Positions 11,025-21,521 of a stretch of DNA of 64,000 bases are shown here, piece after piece. The position numbers and the translations under genes were made by a program. The stretch's first letter is position 1. Every line of letters begins with the position of its first letter. Source of the DNA: Stropharia rugosoannulata (Eukaryota > Basidiomycota > Agaricomycetes > Agaricales > Strophariaceae); contig JANCIK010000009.1 of assembly GCA_028532985.1 (NCBI GenBank), positions 2,108,001-2,172,000 of the forward strand. Reading direction: 5' to 3'. The notes under the pieces are model-generated. The model saw only the letters and a program-made list of their open reading frames with translations. It was not told the origin of the DNA and searched no databases.

Positions 11025-12457
11025 TTAGGTTACAATACCTTTGGCGGCTTGGAAACACTGCTTCGACATTTCTCGAATTTTTGACTTAGCGGCTTCATCG
11101 TCTCCCTTCGCCCATAACTTCATCGCTTCGCCTTGCAAAGCTCGTCCGTACGAAAAGGTTAATCTCGGCAATCTGGCAAATGCAGAAGCTGGAGCAGCTT
11201 CCTGAACTAGTTTGTTAACTGCCGCCAGATACGCTGTCGCTGTCTGTGGAGGTAACCCTCCTTCAAGAGAACACCATTAATAACAGTCGCGTAAATTCTT
11301 GAAGAAATGATATGCTGACCTGAAAGGAACAAGACTCCTGGCACTGCTGTGGGTACCGAACGCGATAGGACAGTCACGGTACCAAGCGCTATTTCTTCTG
11401 GTGTCACAGTTGCCCGCGAAGGGTGGTCTACTCCTGGCTGGGGGAATGATGGTTTGATAAGCGAGCCTGCATAAAGATTGTAATCATAAATGCATCTTCC
11501 AAGTGATTATTCATTTTACCTTCGAGAAGAACATTATGAGCTCTCATCCTCTGGTAAATCAAGGTAATCGCTTGCTCATGCACTTCGACACTCCTGGCTA
11601 AATCTGCATCTCTCGAAAAGTCTACATCGGGTTCAACAATGGGCACTAAGCCCGCTTGTTGACTGATTGCAGCAAACTGAGCAAGTGTTTCTGCCTGGGT
11701 CTCTAGTGCTAATCGTGTCGGGTAACCACCTTTGACTTCAGCGAACTGAACCAGTCGCGGTGCATTGACTTCTATTTGTCGGCGTCCAGGCGTACAACCG
11801 TCGACAGCGCTACATGCTATTGGTGCTCGCCACTTCGAAAAGCGTGCCCCAGCAGCGCGAGCGGCCTGCAGCTTAGAGAGGAGGTCATCAATTCCCTGCA
11901 CTAGAAATTCGTGCTCGGAGCGAGGAATAGGTGCAAGCTCGTCGTTTGCGCGAACTCCTGGAATAATGCCTCGGTCGGACAACAAAGTAGCGAGCTTGAA
12001 ATCAAGCACGGCCTCAGCATGCATGATGACCCCAGATATGTATTCTGATTCATATTAAGTGCGCCTATTTTTCAGTATGGTTTTAGTGCTACTAACCTGG
12101 GGGTGTCGCCTCGTATGCTACTTCTCTCCAGCGTTTTCTCTTTTCCCTGCACTCAGTCTCAGGGGGTCTCTTATGGTCCTTATGGATGTCGCCGCCTGCC
12201 GCCGTGATCAGCAGGTTGTCCATATCGTATGGTGCTTCATCTGTTGCATATACCCCCTTTCCAGGCGGGTTTACCAGCGCATTGGCTGTTGCGATAAGCT
12301 GGTGCGCATCTGCGTGGGACAGCTCCGGATCGAGGAAGACTTTGATATCACCCCAGCCGCTGGTCTGATCGCGACTGACCTCTGGATGTGTATCAGGGAC
12401 AGTAAATAGGTTATGAGGAAGGGTACTAGTTGTTATGGGCATCGTACTGTTTCTCAA
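11025..12457 (-). CDS. Class I fructose-bisphosphate aldolase
   Basis: Schiff-base (class I) fructose-1,6-bisphosphate aldolase, which cleaves FBP to DHAP and glyceraldehyde 3-phosphate in glycolysis. Exon 1 carries LIATANALVNPPGKGVYATD (the family PGKGxxAxDE block) and KRKRWREVAYEATPP. After an intron follow EYISGVIMHAEAVLDFKLAT, VDGCTPGRRQIEVNAP, PIVEPDVDFSRDADLA (the EPEV-like block) and MRAHNVLLEG. A further intron joins to SLIKPSFPQPGVDHPSRATV, where Lys in LIKP is the Schiff-base lysine position. Then come TAVPGVLFLSG and, over another intron, GLPPQTATAYLAAVNKLVQ. The stop is TAA, complementary to 11025-11027. Ascomycete fungi usually rely on the zinc-dependent class II aldolase, so a class I form is notable. 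Start is 12457 or the ATG at 12442. Confidence 0.88.
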
Positions 12458-12660
12458 TCAGTGGAAAGGGTGAGAGATCGATGCTTGAGCCTCACCAGAA
12501 CTTAAAACAGCTCACTTAAATCTATGACGTTCTAAATGTGTCACCGGATGAGCGGGCCGTTGTTCCGCTTGCCGTCCGAAAATTCGTTGTGCCGGCTGAG
12601 CCGAGTTAGTTGAGAATGTTTACTGCCGCCAGTGCCTCTTGAGTCTTCAGTCCCGACGTA

Positions 12661-13410
12661 TTACTCTCGAACAATTACACGATAATCGACTGTTTGTCCA
12701 GGCCTTTGCCTAAAGCTCTGTATGTCTGGTCTAAGGGGCACCAGAAGCCTAGTTTCCCGTTTCATCACGGCAAGAAGATGGAACTCAACGCAGGCGTCAC
12801 CGAGTGGTCCAACTATGCCTAAAGACGAGACGGGGAATAGCTTCCGACCCAACTGGGCCCATCTTGGATCAGGGGTGGTCTCATACATGGTTATTCCAGG
12901 TAATACTCAAGTAAATCATCCTCTTAAGCTTTCTAATTCCTAGGTTAGCCGTTGGCGCGTATGCTGTTTTCTTCTGGGACTTTGGTGAACGTGAACATGT
13001 CTTCCAACCCGTAAGTTACGTTAATAATTGGGCTACCGTGACGATACCTCATCATAAAGTAGGCCAGACGCTGGGTTGCTCGTAACATCAATAGATTCTT
13101 CTCCCTGTCGCCTGAAGAGAAACTGGTGGTGTTTAAAGATGACGCGGAGCCACCTGTTGAAGGAACATCTATGTCAACATAACTAGGCAAACAAGGTGTA
13201 AAAGACCCCTCGTTGCTGAATGCCGAGGCCCCAGGACACATCCTTTTGTCGTTCTGATACCCAACCAATCCGTCATAGAAAGCAAGGGCAACGCTCATAG
13301 AAATGGCCGGATATACGATTGGCGTATGTGCCTATGCGCATATTCTGACGGTCTTGCTTGACGGAATACAGGTCGAACCAATTGGTGTACCATCTTTTAG
13401 AAGCGGCCAT
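12661..13410 (-). CDS. Hypothetical protein, splicing unresolved
   Basis: I do not recognise this gene. Three open stretches on the minus strand could be exons: MAASKRWYTNWFDLYSVKQD (from 13410), a cysteine-containing segment beginning MSVALAFYDGLVGYQNDKRM and including LMLRATQRLAYFMMRY, and a C-terminal exon YETTPDPRWAQLGRKLFPVS that ends at 12661 (VIVRE, stop). The codon pattern looks coding and the pieces sit at normal exon spacing. However, I could not find a GT donor that joins the middle and last exons in frame; the only donor-like site at the junction begins GC. It could be one gene, two genes, or a decaying gene. No function is proposed. Confidence 0.35.
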
Positions 13411-13539
13411 CTGTATATTAGAACTACATTCTAACGTTATTATCATTATTCCAGCATAAAGGAGTGTCAGGTGATAGCACTTGTGGGCTGCTCTTCTCTG
13501 CAGTACGGAGTTCACGTTTCATCCCTTCCAAAGCCTATC

Positions 13540-14060
13540 ATGACATCGCCAAGATCATCATTTCCTAGCGATCCCGCCGACGATTCCTTCGTAAAAGGCC
13601 TCGCATACTTGCAGGACCTCACCGAGTCCACGACTGATGAATACTTACCGCCTACGGCAGATGAAAGATATCTCCACACGCAATTTGGGGCTCTCAGCGA
13701 GGACTCAAAAACAATACTGAAGGGGGTGCAAGAAGAGGCGGCGCAATTGCGAGAACTTCTGGTTATTACCTCGCAAGAGAGGAGAGAAACCAGTGCAAGT
13801 ATTCAAGGTACTGTCACCTGGTCCTCAACGAGTCAACACGTAGGAAGCTCCATCTTTCATGTACCAGAACTTATCCAACATATAAGCCAAATTACCAATG
13901 AAAGGCGTGAAATGACGTCTATATTAACGGATCGGGTCGCAGAAGGTAATTGTATTCGACTCTCGGATTGCTACTAAGCCTAACGCGTACTACCGCAGAA
14001 ATAGCAGCAGAACAGAGAAGCCGACATGCCGCTTTACTGGCAGAAGTGAAAAAACGCTGA
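13540..14060 (+). CDS. Small hypothetical coiled-coil protein
   Basis: About 155-residue protein, two exons. The start is ATG 13540 (MTSPRSSFPSDPADDSFVKG). One intron (about 13948-13999) connects to EIAAEQRSRHAALLAEVKKR and stop TGA at 14058-14060. The middle is rich in Glu, Gln, Arg and Leu (DSKTILKGVQEEAAQLRELL; PELIQHISQITNERREM), with heptad-like spacing that suggests two helical coiled-coil segments. No enzymatic motif is visible. I do not recognise the family. The reading frame is clean across the splice, which supports a real gene. It is divergent from the unresolved minus-strand gene at 12.7-13.4 kb. Confidence 0.6.
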
Positions 14061-14978
14061 TTATGATTGAATCGAATGCGTCGTCATCGATCATCTTCTA
14101 AGTCCAAAGAACTTTCAGTCCATTCCGTTGACGCTTATATACGGCATCATTGTTCTTGAATTGTTCTCGCAGGTCTTCACCACTGCTACACAAAGTTCCC
14201 ATTCCGTTTTAAGTCAGCCCATCAATGCTTCTGGGAATTAAGCCAGTTTTCGAAGTTTAACCCTTCCACTTTTATCAATGCCACCTCGGGAAAAATGTAG
14301 TCTTATACTCAACCTACTCAGGCGGTTCATTGAATTGATTCCATAAAAAGAGAAATGCAACCAAAGGTAAACTAAACTCCGGTATGTAAAGAGCATCATG
14401 AACTCAGCCATTTGAACTTCACGTTGGTCGTTCACCCCTCTCGTTGAATTTTGAAAACCGTGGCAGGTCGGTGATGCACATGTCACCGTCGGGTTATTTT
14501 TTTCACCCATGCAGGCTGAAGCACTGAAGAGTCGTTCGCCTTCTGCAGGCCAATGCAGGCCAATAATATTAGTATGAACTACTACATGATAACGAGCTAT
14601 GCCTACTTCGTTCCGTTTTTTGTGGAATGATTAAGCGGATGAATTAAACTATAATTAACCGATTAAGTACAAAGTACTTAGTCTTGTCACTGCCAACTGA
14701 TGCGAGCCGCCAGTGTTGGACTCACCCATCACCTCAAGTTTCTCCTCGTCTTACAGCTCAAGCTCAGGGATGATTGCGGTCGTTCGATTACACTTTTTTA
14801 CAGCCTTTTGTTTCCATGTTGTTCCCTGCCTGTTTACATTTCACGTAATGCGCCTCAGCGGATCTCCACGAGGCCATAATTCAAACTTCGAAGATATAAA
14901 AATCGGCTCGGGGCTTAAATTTCAGCAGCAACACCCTTAAACTGAGTAGGCTGCTGCATTTTGCCCAGCACTTTGAAA
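14061..14978. other. Intergenic upstream of the TPR gene
   Basis: About 920 bp. It contains a short direct repeat (tgcaggccaatgcaggccaat near 14545-14565) and CT-rich tracts (near 14740-14760) typical of fungal promoters. No supported exon. Confidence 0.45.
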
Positions 14979-17184
14979 ATGGCAGCCCAACCATGCAACA
15001 CTTCCAATTCTGAACGCCTGAAGGTTCAAGGAAACGAACTGTATCTGAAAGGTCAGCATCAAGCGGCCCATCGAAAATATACAGAAGCCATCAAGGAAGA
15101 CCCATCGAACGCGATTTACTATGCTAATCGCGCAGCGTGCAGTTTGGCTATGAAAGAGTATGCATAAATGAATATCTGATTGACGCGTAGCAATTCATAA
15201 TCTGTTCTTTTTCCAAGGTACATGGATGCTGGAGCTGACGCGCAGAAGGTATGGCAGTGGTACAGATAAGGAGTCCGCTGTTGCGACTGACAGCAAACTA
15301 CTCGTCATCAGTCGGTAGACATCGATCCTAAGTATGCGAAGGGATGGTCCAGACTCGCAAGTGCTTCTCATGTCAGTCCACGTTCTCTTATTCTCAAAAA
15401 ATTCTTTATTCATTGTCCTTGTCGTCTCGTAGGAGCTTTCCAGATATTCTCAGAGTGTTGATGCTTGGACAACTGCTTTACAATGTCTTCCTCCGGCAGG
15501 CGCATCCTCTGCCACAGAGAAAACCTTGCGAACACAGTTTGAGGCAGGTTTGGCTAAGGCTCGACGGGCGCAAGACGCCCAAGATAACTTGCTTCACAGT
15601 ATCAATGTCGGCCCAGAAACGAAACTGCCATGGCATATGGCAGAAGCTATGGAAGCAGACCTTGTGGCTGCAAAGAAAATATCCAGCGTACGTCATCTTA
15701 GCGCCTGCTATTGCCACCATGATTTAACAAGATGTTCCAATCACTAAAGGCATTTGTGATACTGACCGCATACCGCGTAAGTGGTCTAACATAGCGAAAT
15801 AGCAATCCCGCTGACGAAATATTACCAGGAATACAAAGAAGGTGTCGATGCCATGAAGAAATTGACAAGAGCGCCTGTAAACGGAACTATGCAAATCGTA
15901 GGAAAAGCAGGCGTATGCGTCTCTTCCTCTTACAGTATATCCCTTAATTAACCTGCACACTAAGGCGCTCGTGGATATCACCAACGGGGTAATGCGTGAT
16001 CCTCGCGTATTCCATATTGACAGCCCGGATTGGATCGATAAATTCAATCAACAAGGTTCGGGAGCATACGTTCGAAATTTGAGTACAACGCTAAACCTCA
16101 ATCTAGTTATGTTCGAAGCGCAGGTATACAATGCGTGGGTTAATGGAGGAGCGAAAACGATTCAAGAAGAAGCGCCCAAGCTACTTCAGAAAAAGGGATG
16201 GGACCAACTTCGTCCGGCATTGGGTACCACCATCCGGTACGTTGTCAATGCGTAAAACTGCACAAGGGGGGGTATCTTATTTATAACAATACTAGTGCAT
16301 GGTTAATGTGTGGTTTTATGGCAATTTCTACCCAGAGATTTGTAGCAGCGATGGAATACTACTCCCGCATAACTGATGTGTTAGAATGGGGTTCTCGCAA
16401 ATGGGCTAACGTTAATGTGCTTGAACGCGGTGTCATTTTTGAGAAGAGTTTCATTCGAGGCATTAATCGCATGAAGATCTCAGCCATGAATACAGTGGGT
16501 GTCTTGATACTTCTGCATAGTCCCATCTAAACGTTTTCAAGTGCGTGGCGGCGAAGGCCTCAGTCCCGTCATTGAACAGCAGTGAGATGGTGAAACTAGC
16601 CCACCACATTATTGATGATGCGGAAGAAAATCCTCCTGTTGTTGCAGACGGGGAATCGCTTGACCCTGGGTTTATAGCCTCCTTTTGGATCTACCCTAGA
16701 GCAGAGGCTTTGTCGTGCGTACAATAACATTTTTATGTATTTCAAGCTTGACTAAAAGTAGCTGACGCGTCCCTGGTAACTCAGTGTCCTTGGTCGGCAT
16801 TACATGCAAATTGGGCTAAATGAAAAAAACCCCAAGAAGGCTCAAGAAGCATTCGTTCAATCTGCAGATTATTATCTTGGGGCGGCCAATAGCTTTCCAT
16901 CTGACGATGAGAACGTTTTAGTTTTCCTCAAAGTCGCGCTTGAAGCGTACTGGTTTATGCCAGAAGGGAAAAGATTGCTGGATATGATCCCAGTCATTGC
17001 GCAAATCAGTGAAGCTATTCCAGATGTTATGAAGATTTGGGAAAACGCTGCATCGCACGAACCGCGCGACGCACAAATTAAGCAGGCACTTGCTTTCGCT
17101 GAACGGTGTACGGAGGCTTTGGATGCCGGTAAAATCACGGTGGAAAGTCTCGTACGTCCAAAAGAACTGGTGAGAGACAGTTAA
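14979..17184 (+). CDS. TPR co-chaperone-like protein
   Basis: Multi-exon gene (about nine exons) with an N-terminal tetratricopeptide-repeat domain of the Sti1/Hop or SGT type. The start ATG 14979 gives MAAQPCNTS, then GNELYLKGQHQAAHRKYTEA and NAIYYANRAACSLAMKEYMD, then SVDIDPKYAKGWSRLA and SQSVDAWTTALQCLPP, i.e. about three TPR units in the first 130 residues. Such domains bind C-terminal EEVD-like peptides of Hsp70/Hsp90 or other partners. The rest (from about 15850) is a long helical region without recognised catalytic motifs, including WIDKFNQQGSGAYVRNLSTT and AAMEYYSRITDVLEWGSRKW, and ends VESLVRPKELVRDS at 17184. This long C-terminal part appears to be lineage-specific. A role in protein folding is inference from the TPR domain only. 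Confidence 0.75.
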
Positions 17185-17621
17185 TTTTGTGTTGCATGCG
17201 ACGCACTTCTGAAATAACGCTTTCGATTCCACTAGGAAAAAACATGTAAATGGAAAGACAATTCAATCGTATACATATGACCTTTCTGGTAGTACCCAGT
17301 TCTGTCATTAGCGTTATAGTCCTCCATCTCTCTTTTTTTCCAACCTGCAACTCGATCTAGTATGCCTACAACCTCATTAGCTCATGTACATTGTACATAG
17401 ATAAGAAAGTTCTGGTCAATAGAGAACCAACAAACCTGCCAACATCTTTGTTGAGTCGTGGTGCCCAATAAAATATTTGTGACTTTATTAGACTTTTTTT
17501 GAGTACTATAAAACAGCTAAGTATAAAATGTTGACAAAACCAAGACAAAACGCGAATATTTCGGGCAGCTTCGCCATACCCAGGGAAGTCCACGGAGGGA
17601 CCCGGCCCGCCCACAAGAGCG

Positions 17622-17780
17622 ATTATGACCGAACGACCTTTCGCTGACCGTTTATGACCGAACGATTTTTGAGCATCTCGTGCATGCTTTCCCAATGCAG
17701 TCATGTTTTGCCCACGCATGTTTTCGACTGCCCTACGCGTCCCAATGCAGTCAAGTTTTCCAATGCAGTCAAGTTCAGGC
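17622..17780. repeat. Cluster of short direct repeats upstream of the XPG-like gene
   Basis: Two copies of ttatgaccgaacga (about 17623-17636 and 17651-17664) are followed by three copies of ccaatgcagtca(t/a)gtt (about 17692, 17742 and 17760). They lie 380-540 bp before the XPG-like start codon. They may be promoter elements or slippage products. Confidence 0.7.
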
Positions 17781-18004
17781 TACGCCAGGGCACAATGCGC
17801 GCAGACCCGTTCCCGCCGTTCCCTTCCCGCCGTTCCCTCACCACCGAATCCGCTGAATGCGAGGTACCACCAACACACCTCCACCAGAAGCGAAGCCTGA
17901 AGAAGAAGTCCGGAGATCGAGCACAAATTTCGATCTGTGCAAGATCTGTGTCTCTTTCCTTGAAGGTGCGACAGGTCCCTGTTTCTTAATGTTTTGCGCG
18001 GAAC

Positions 18005-18036
18005 GAACGGAGAGCATCGAACGGAGAGCATAAAAA
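18005..18036 (+). promoter_or_regulatory. Paired 13-bp repeat and TATA-like box
   Basis: gaacggagagcat occurs twice in tandem (18005-18017 and 18019-18031) and the second copy runs into cataaaaaggg (18029-18039), a TATA-like element about 125 bp before the ATG of the XPG-like gene. Position and sequence fit a core promoter; not tested. Confidence 0.45.
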
Positions 18037-18058
18037 GGGAACTCGAAAATGTCTTAAA

Positions 18059-18128
18059 GTCTCAGCGCCCGGCTTCCGTCTCAACGCCCGGCTTCCGTCT
18101 CAACGCCCGTCTTCCGTCTCAACGCCCA
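18059..18128. repeat. 19-bp tandem repeat, about 3.7 copies
   Basis: Unit gtctcaacgcccggcttcc repeated at 18059, 18078, 18097 and 18116 (last copy partial), with one or two changes per copy. It lies between the TATA-like box and the ATG of the XPG-like gene, so it would be part of the 5' leader. Confidence 0.85.
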
Positions 18129-18159
18129 CATCTTGCCACTGCCAGTCTGCCACTGCGCC

Positions 18160-19760
18160 ATGGGTGTCCCTTCGTTATGGGAAGTTCTCGAGCCCGTACA
18201 AACCAAGCAGTCTCTGCTCGTTTGCGCAGTGGAGTATCGAAAGCAATCAAAGCTGCTGGGATGTGATCCGTTTGTAGAAAGGCAGACGACCTTAAGGCTT
18301 GGGGTCGATATGGGGTACGTCATCGCTTTGTTTTCCACCATGTATGTTTAATTAAGTCGCGCATGTATTTAGAACGTTGATGGCCGAGTGCAACGCTGCT
18401 GCGCGACTCGGCCCTGTTTTCTCCCAGAAGGCTGGAGGAGGGCTCTTCTTCTTCTTCAGGCGACTAATGGGCTTCCTCAAACTTCCCATTCAACTCATAT
18501 TCGTCTTCGATGGATCTGACCGACCGCCTATCAAGCGGCATCATGAGGTCATTCATTGGTCCCCAATGTGGTGGGAAGACCAGGCGGTGGAATTTATAGA
18601 GGCTTTTGGCTATGAAGCTCACAAAGTAAGTCTCAACTCTTTTGGACCGACATGGATGTTTTATTCACTAGTCGATGTTAGGCGCCGGCCGAGGCTGAGG
18701 CTGAACTCGCACAGCTAAGCATTCAAGGACATATCGACGCAATCATTACGACTGACAGCGATGCCTGTGTCTTCGGGGCGTCGAAGATATTTAAGCCGTA
18801 TGTGCTATTTGTTTTCTATACATACAGGTCCTCGTACTAACTAATGTATATAGTGTAGCAGAGAAGCATAAGGAGTTTCCTGATGAATATCAAGTTTACG
18901 AAACCCCTGGGCCGGCGCAAGTGGCGGCAGGGTTTCCCGTGTCAGCCGGCAGCTTAGTTCTCTGTGCTCTGCTTGCAGGCGGTGACTACGATGATGGCAT
19001 TGAAGGCTGTGGTTCTATGACATCTTTTGCCCTAGCACGGTGCGGATTTGGAGACGATTTGGTGGACGCGTTTCGTTCGATGACTCGCGCCGAATTTGAA
19101 GATGTCTTTCTCCCTCGGTGGCGCCGCGACCTCAGGAATGAATTGAAGACAAACTCGAACAACTTTCTATCATTCACACGTCCTAACACAGCCAAGAAGA
19201 TACAGAAGGGCTTTCCCTCGTACGACATACTCAACCTTTACGTCAATCCAGTGACATCGTGGTCCCCTGGGAACGTGCCCCTTTCACAAGACTTCTGGGT
19301 TTTTAGCCAGCCATCCATCCCTTCTATTACTCGCCTCTGCAAGCAGTATTTCCACTGGAAAAGCCCGCTACTCATCCAGAAGAAGTTTCACAAGGACTTG
19401 TGGGAGGGGATTTGCTTGCAAATCATGTATTCGGTATGTTGAAACTTTATTGCGCTTTTTTCACACACACTAAGATCCTATCTTTTCCAGCCTTTTACCG
19501 CCTACTTCCCCCATAACAGTACCTTCTACCGATCGCACATGCACTTCCAAGTCACCCGCGAATCTCATCAAAAACGCCGTGGGCAGTACTCTAGCGTTTA
19601 CGGCGACGAATTACAGCCCAAGTTAATTGTTTCAACAGCTCACTTCACCGAGTATATTGGTCAAGGGTTGGGCCGGAATGTGCAGCATCCTAGCATTGAA
19701 CAGGTCACTCTCTGGCCACACAAGTATATTTACCTTGATGCTACTGCAACCGCCATCTGA
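18160..19760 (+). CDS. XPG/FEN1-family (GEN1/Yen1-like) structure-specific nuclease
   Basis: PIN-like flap/Holliday-junction nuclease relative. ATG 18160 gives MGVPSLWEVLEP, the XPG N-terminal motif. An intron follows VDMG and leads to TLMAECNAAARLGPVFSQKA. Then LPIQLIFVFDGSDRPPIKR (XPG-N block), APAEAEAELAQLSIQG with HIDAIITTDSDACVFGASKI (XPG-I block, acidic metal ligands E, E, D, D) and LLAGGDYDDGIEGCG (helix-hairpin-helix entry with further Asp ligands). All acidic residues needed for two-metal catalysis appear present. The C-terminal half (from about 19090) is the agaricomycete-type extension, ending HKYIYLDATATAI at 19760. Nucleases of this class cut branched DNA during repair, but the mushroom-specific paralogues are expanded and their role is unknown. 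Convergent with the TET/JBP-like gene. Confidence 0.85.
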
Positions 19761-19761
19761 T

Positions 19762-19869
19762 GATGATCTCAATTAACATACTTCTTACAATTACATTGTT
19801 CTCTGCCTCTGCCTCGATGATCTCAATTAACATACTTCTTACAATTACGTTGTTCTTTGCCTCTGCCTC
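19762..19869. repeat. 54-bp perfect-phase tandem duplication
   Basis: Two adjacent 54-bp units (19762-19815 and 19816-19869), starting gatgatctcaattaacatac, differ at only two positions. They sit immediately after the stop of the XPG-like gene, in its 3' UTR, between two convergent genes. Looks like a recent slippage or unequal-exchange duplication. Confidence 0.9.
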
Positions 19870-19961
19870 TGCTTAGCTTTCCTCTTGTATTTTATAGCTC
19901 AAAAAATACTAGCATGAATTAAAATCTATTACGTGTGATCTAGTAGTGCAATATCTTGAAG

Positions 19962-21521
19962 CTAACAGAACATAGTAGGAACTGAAGATGCCTTGCCGTA
20001 CACATGTCTTTCCTTCAACTGGTCAATTGTCAACAGTAGTGTTAAAGCATCTTTCCAGCGCGTCTCTTTAAGTGCTTGCCGTTCCTTGTAGATGTCCTTA
20101 TTTTTCTGCTTCAAAGCCTTCTCAGTGCAATATCCATTTTCAACATAGCGAAGGAGTCCCCCTGAGCAGTATTGGGTGATGGAAACTCTAGTGCCTCCGC
20201 TAACGACTGGTGTGTTTGAATGAGTGACCGTAGCTGATGGAAGCAGTATGGTCCAGCCGTGAGGAAATTCAATAATGAGCTTTAGCTCCCATAGAATCAA
20301 GTGTCCCCCTTTAGTATGGTCAAATCTCCCAAGCGCTGTTACGGCGCACCATCCAAACGGGCAGTTCTGAGTGTCACGGTGCTTGAAGCAACACACGTTG
20401 CAGAAGTTACAGGCCGTCGTAGGAAAGACTGTCATGGGTGAAGTCTTCTTTAACTCAGGATGCCTCTTCAACGCCTTGTCTGTGCGGTTCTTGTAGTACT
20501 GATACACCAAGGGGTTCCATGCTGCAAACACAGCTATCCAGACTCTTCAGTAAAAGATAATAATAGAGCTAGTATGTAAATGCCTACAGTTTTGAAAGTT
20601 AGATAATGCGGTGAATCCAGGGCAGCTTGTTATATTGTGTAGCATTTCCGTGTGGTGCAAAGTGTCAAGATTAATGGGCTTGGAGAAGCCGTTTGGTAAC
20701 GTATAGCCAAAGTTGACCGCTGGAAAATTCCCTCGTCTGTGATTTTTTTCGTCTGAGCTAAACGTTGCTGACTTGGCTTCTTCCTGCATAGTGTCAAAGA
20801 GATGGAGCGTGTCTGCTTGATATTTCGGATCCTGCAACGGGGGTGCAATATGGCAAATAATAACTCCGTTACGATCAAACACTGGTCGAGGACAGGGTGT
20901 GCTCCTTCGAATGATGTTGGAGCAAAAGATTACCAATTAGATTAAAAACTCAACGTACCTTTCGCCAATATTAGCAGCTATATATTGGAATCCTTCACGC
21001 TTCAGTTTGTCGATATCAGGCTGCTCTTCGGGGTCTTTTGGCGCTGGCTTGTTAAGGGCTGTATATGCCCCCTTGGCTGCTGGTAGATCAGCCGCGTTTA
21101 GCGACGTGTAGATGGGCTGTGCAGATTTCAGTAATTTATCCGCCAGTTTTGGAGAAGGATGGTATCCATTTTCTGCGTTTTTCTGGTTACGTATGCGTGT
21201 CTGATATTTCTTTTTCCTTGTTCGCGGCCTGTTTGGGCTAGCATCATTTTTGTTCGACATCGACGGCGCGAGTAGGTCACAGCTAGCAGACAATTTTGCT
21301 CGTTTAGATGGAGGGCTGCTTGGTGATACGTCCTCTGCTTCTCCATTTGGGGAAACTGTAGCTCCGTCGGTCGCTTCGGCCACCGAATCTTCCTCCAACT
21401 GCATGGATAGGTATAGCAGTTCCGTATAGTCGACATCAACAAATATAGCATGTTCAAGGGCGGCTGCATCTGGCAACATTTCTGGTTCTATGAAATAGAC
21501 TTGTAGGCGTGTTATGTGCAT
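19962..21521 (-). CDS. Candidate TET/JBP-like 2-oxoglutarate/Fe(II) dioxygenase
   Basis: Three main exons on the minus strand. The N-terminal third is disordered and basic with an NLS-like run (PRTRKKKYQTRIRNQKNAEN). The middle exon has RPVFDRNGVIICHIAPPLQD and HRRGNFPAVNFGYTLPNG. The C-terminal exon carries the double-stranded beta-helix core: CFKHRDTQNCPFGWCAVTAL (HxD iron ligands, near 20373-20381), KGGHLILWELKLIIEFPHGW, and PSATVTHSNTPVVSGGTRVS with distal His and a 2-oxoglutarate-binding Arg, then ITQYCSGGLLRYVENGY. This arrangement matches the large agaricomycete family assigned to TET/JBP dioxygenases, which oxidise 5-methylcytosine or thymine in DNA. The frame is restored by introns at about 20888-20935 and 20533-20590. 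The first exon may start at 21521 or at ATG 21480. Substrate is inferred from family, not visible. Confidence 0.72.

Noticed and set aside
15344..15747. Separate ORFs in other frames within the TPR gene
   Set aside because: Exons of the TPR frame (QSVDAWTTALQCLPPAGASS) read through with proper splice sites; the others are shadows.
17366..17719. Minus-strand ORF upstream of the XPG-like gene
   Set aside because: It spans repeat-rich noncoding sequence and has no protein-like composition.
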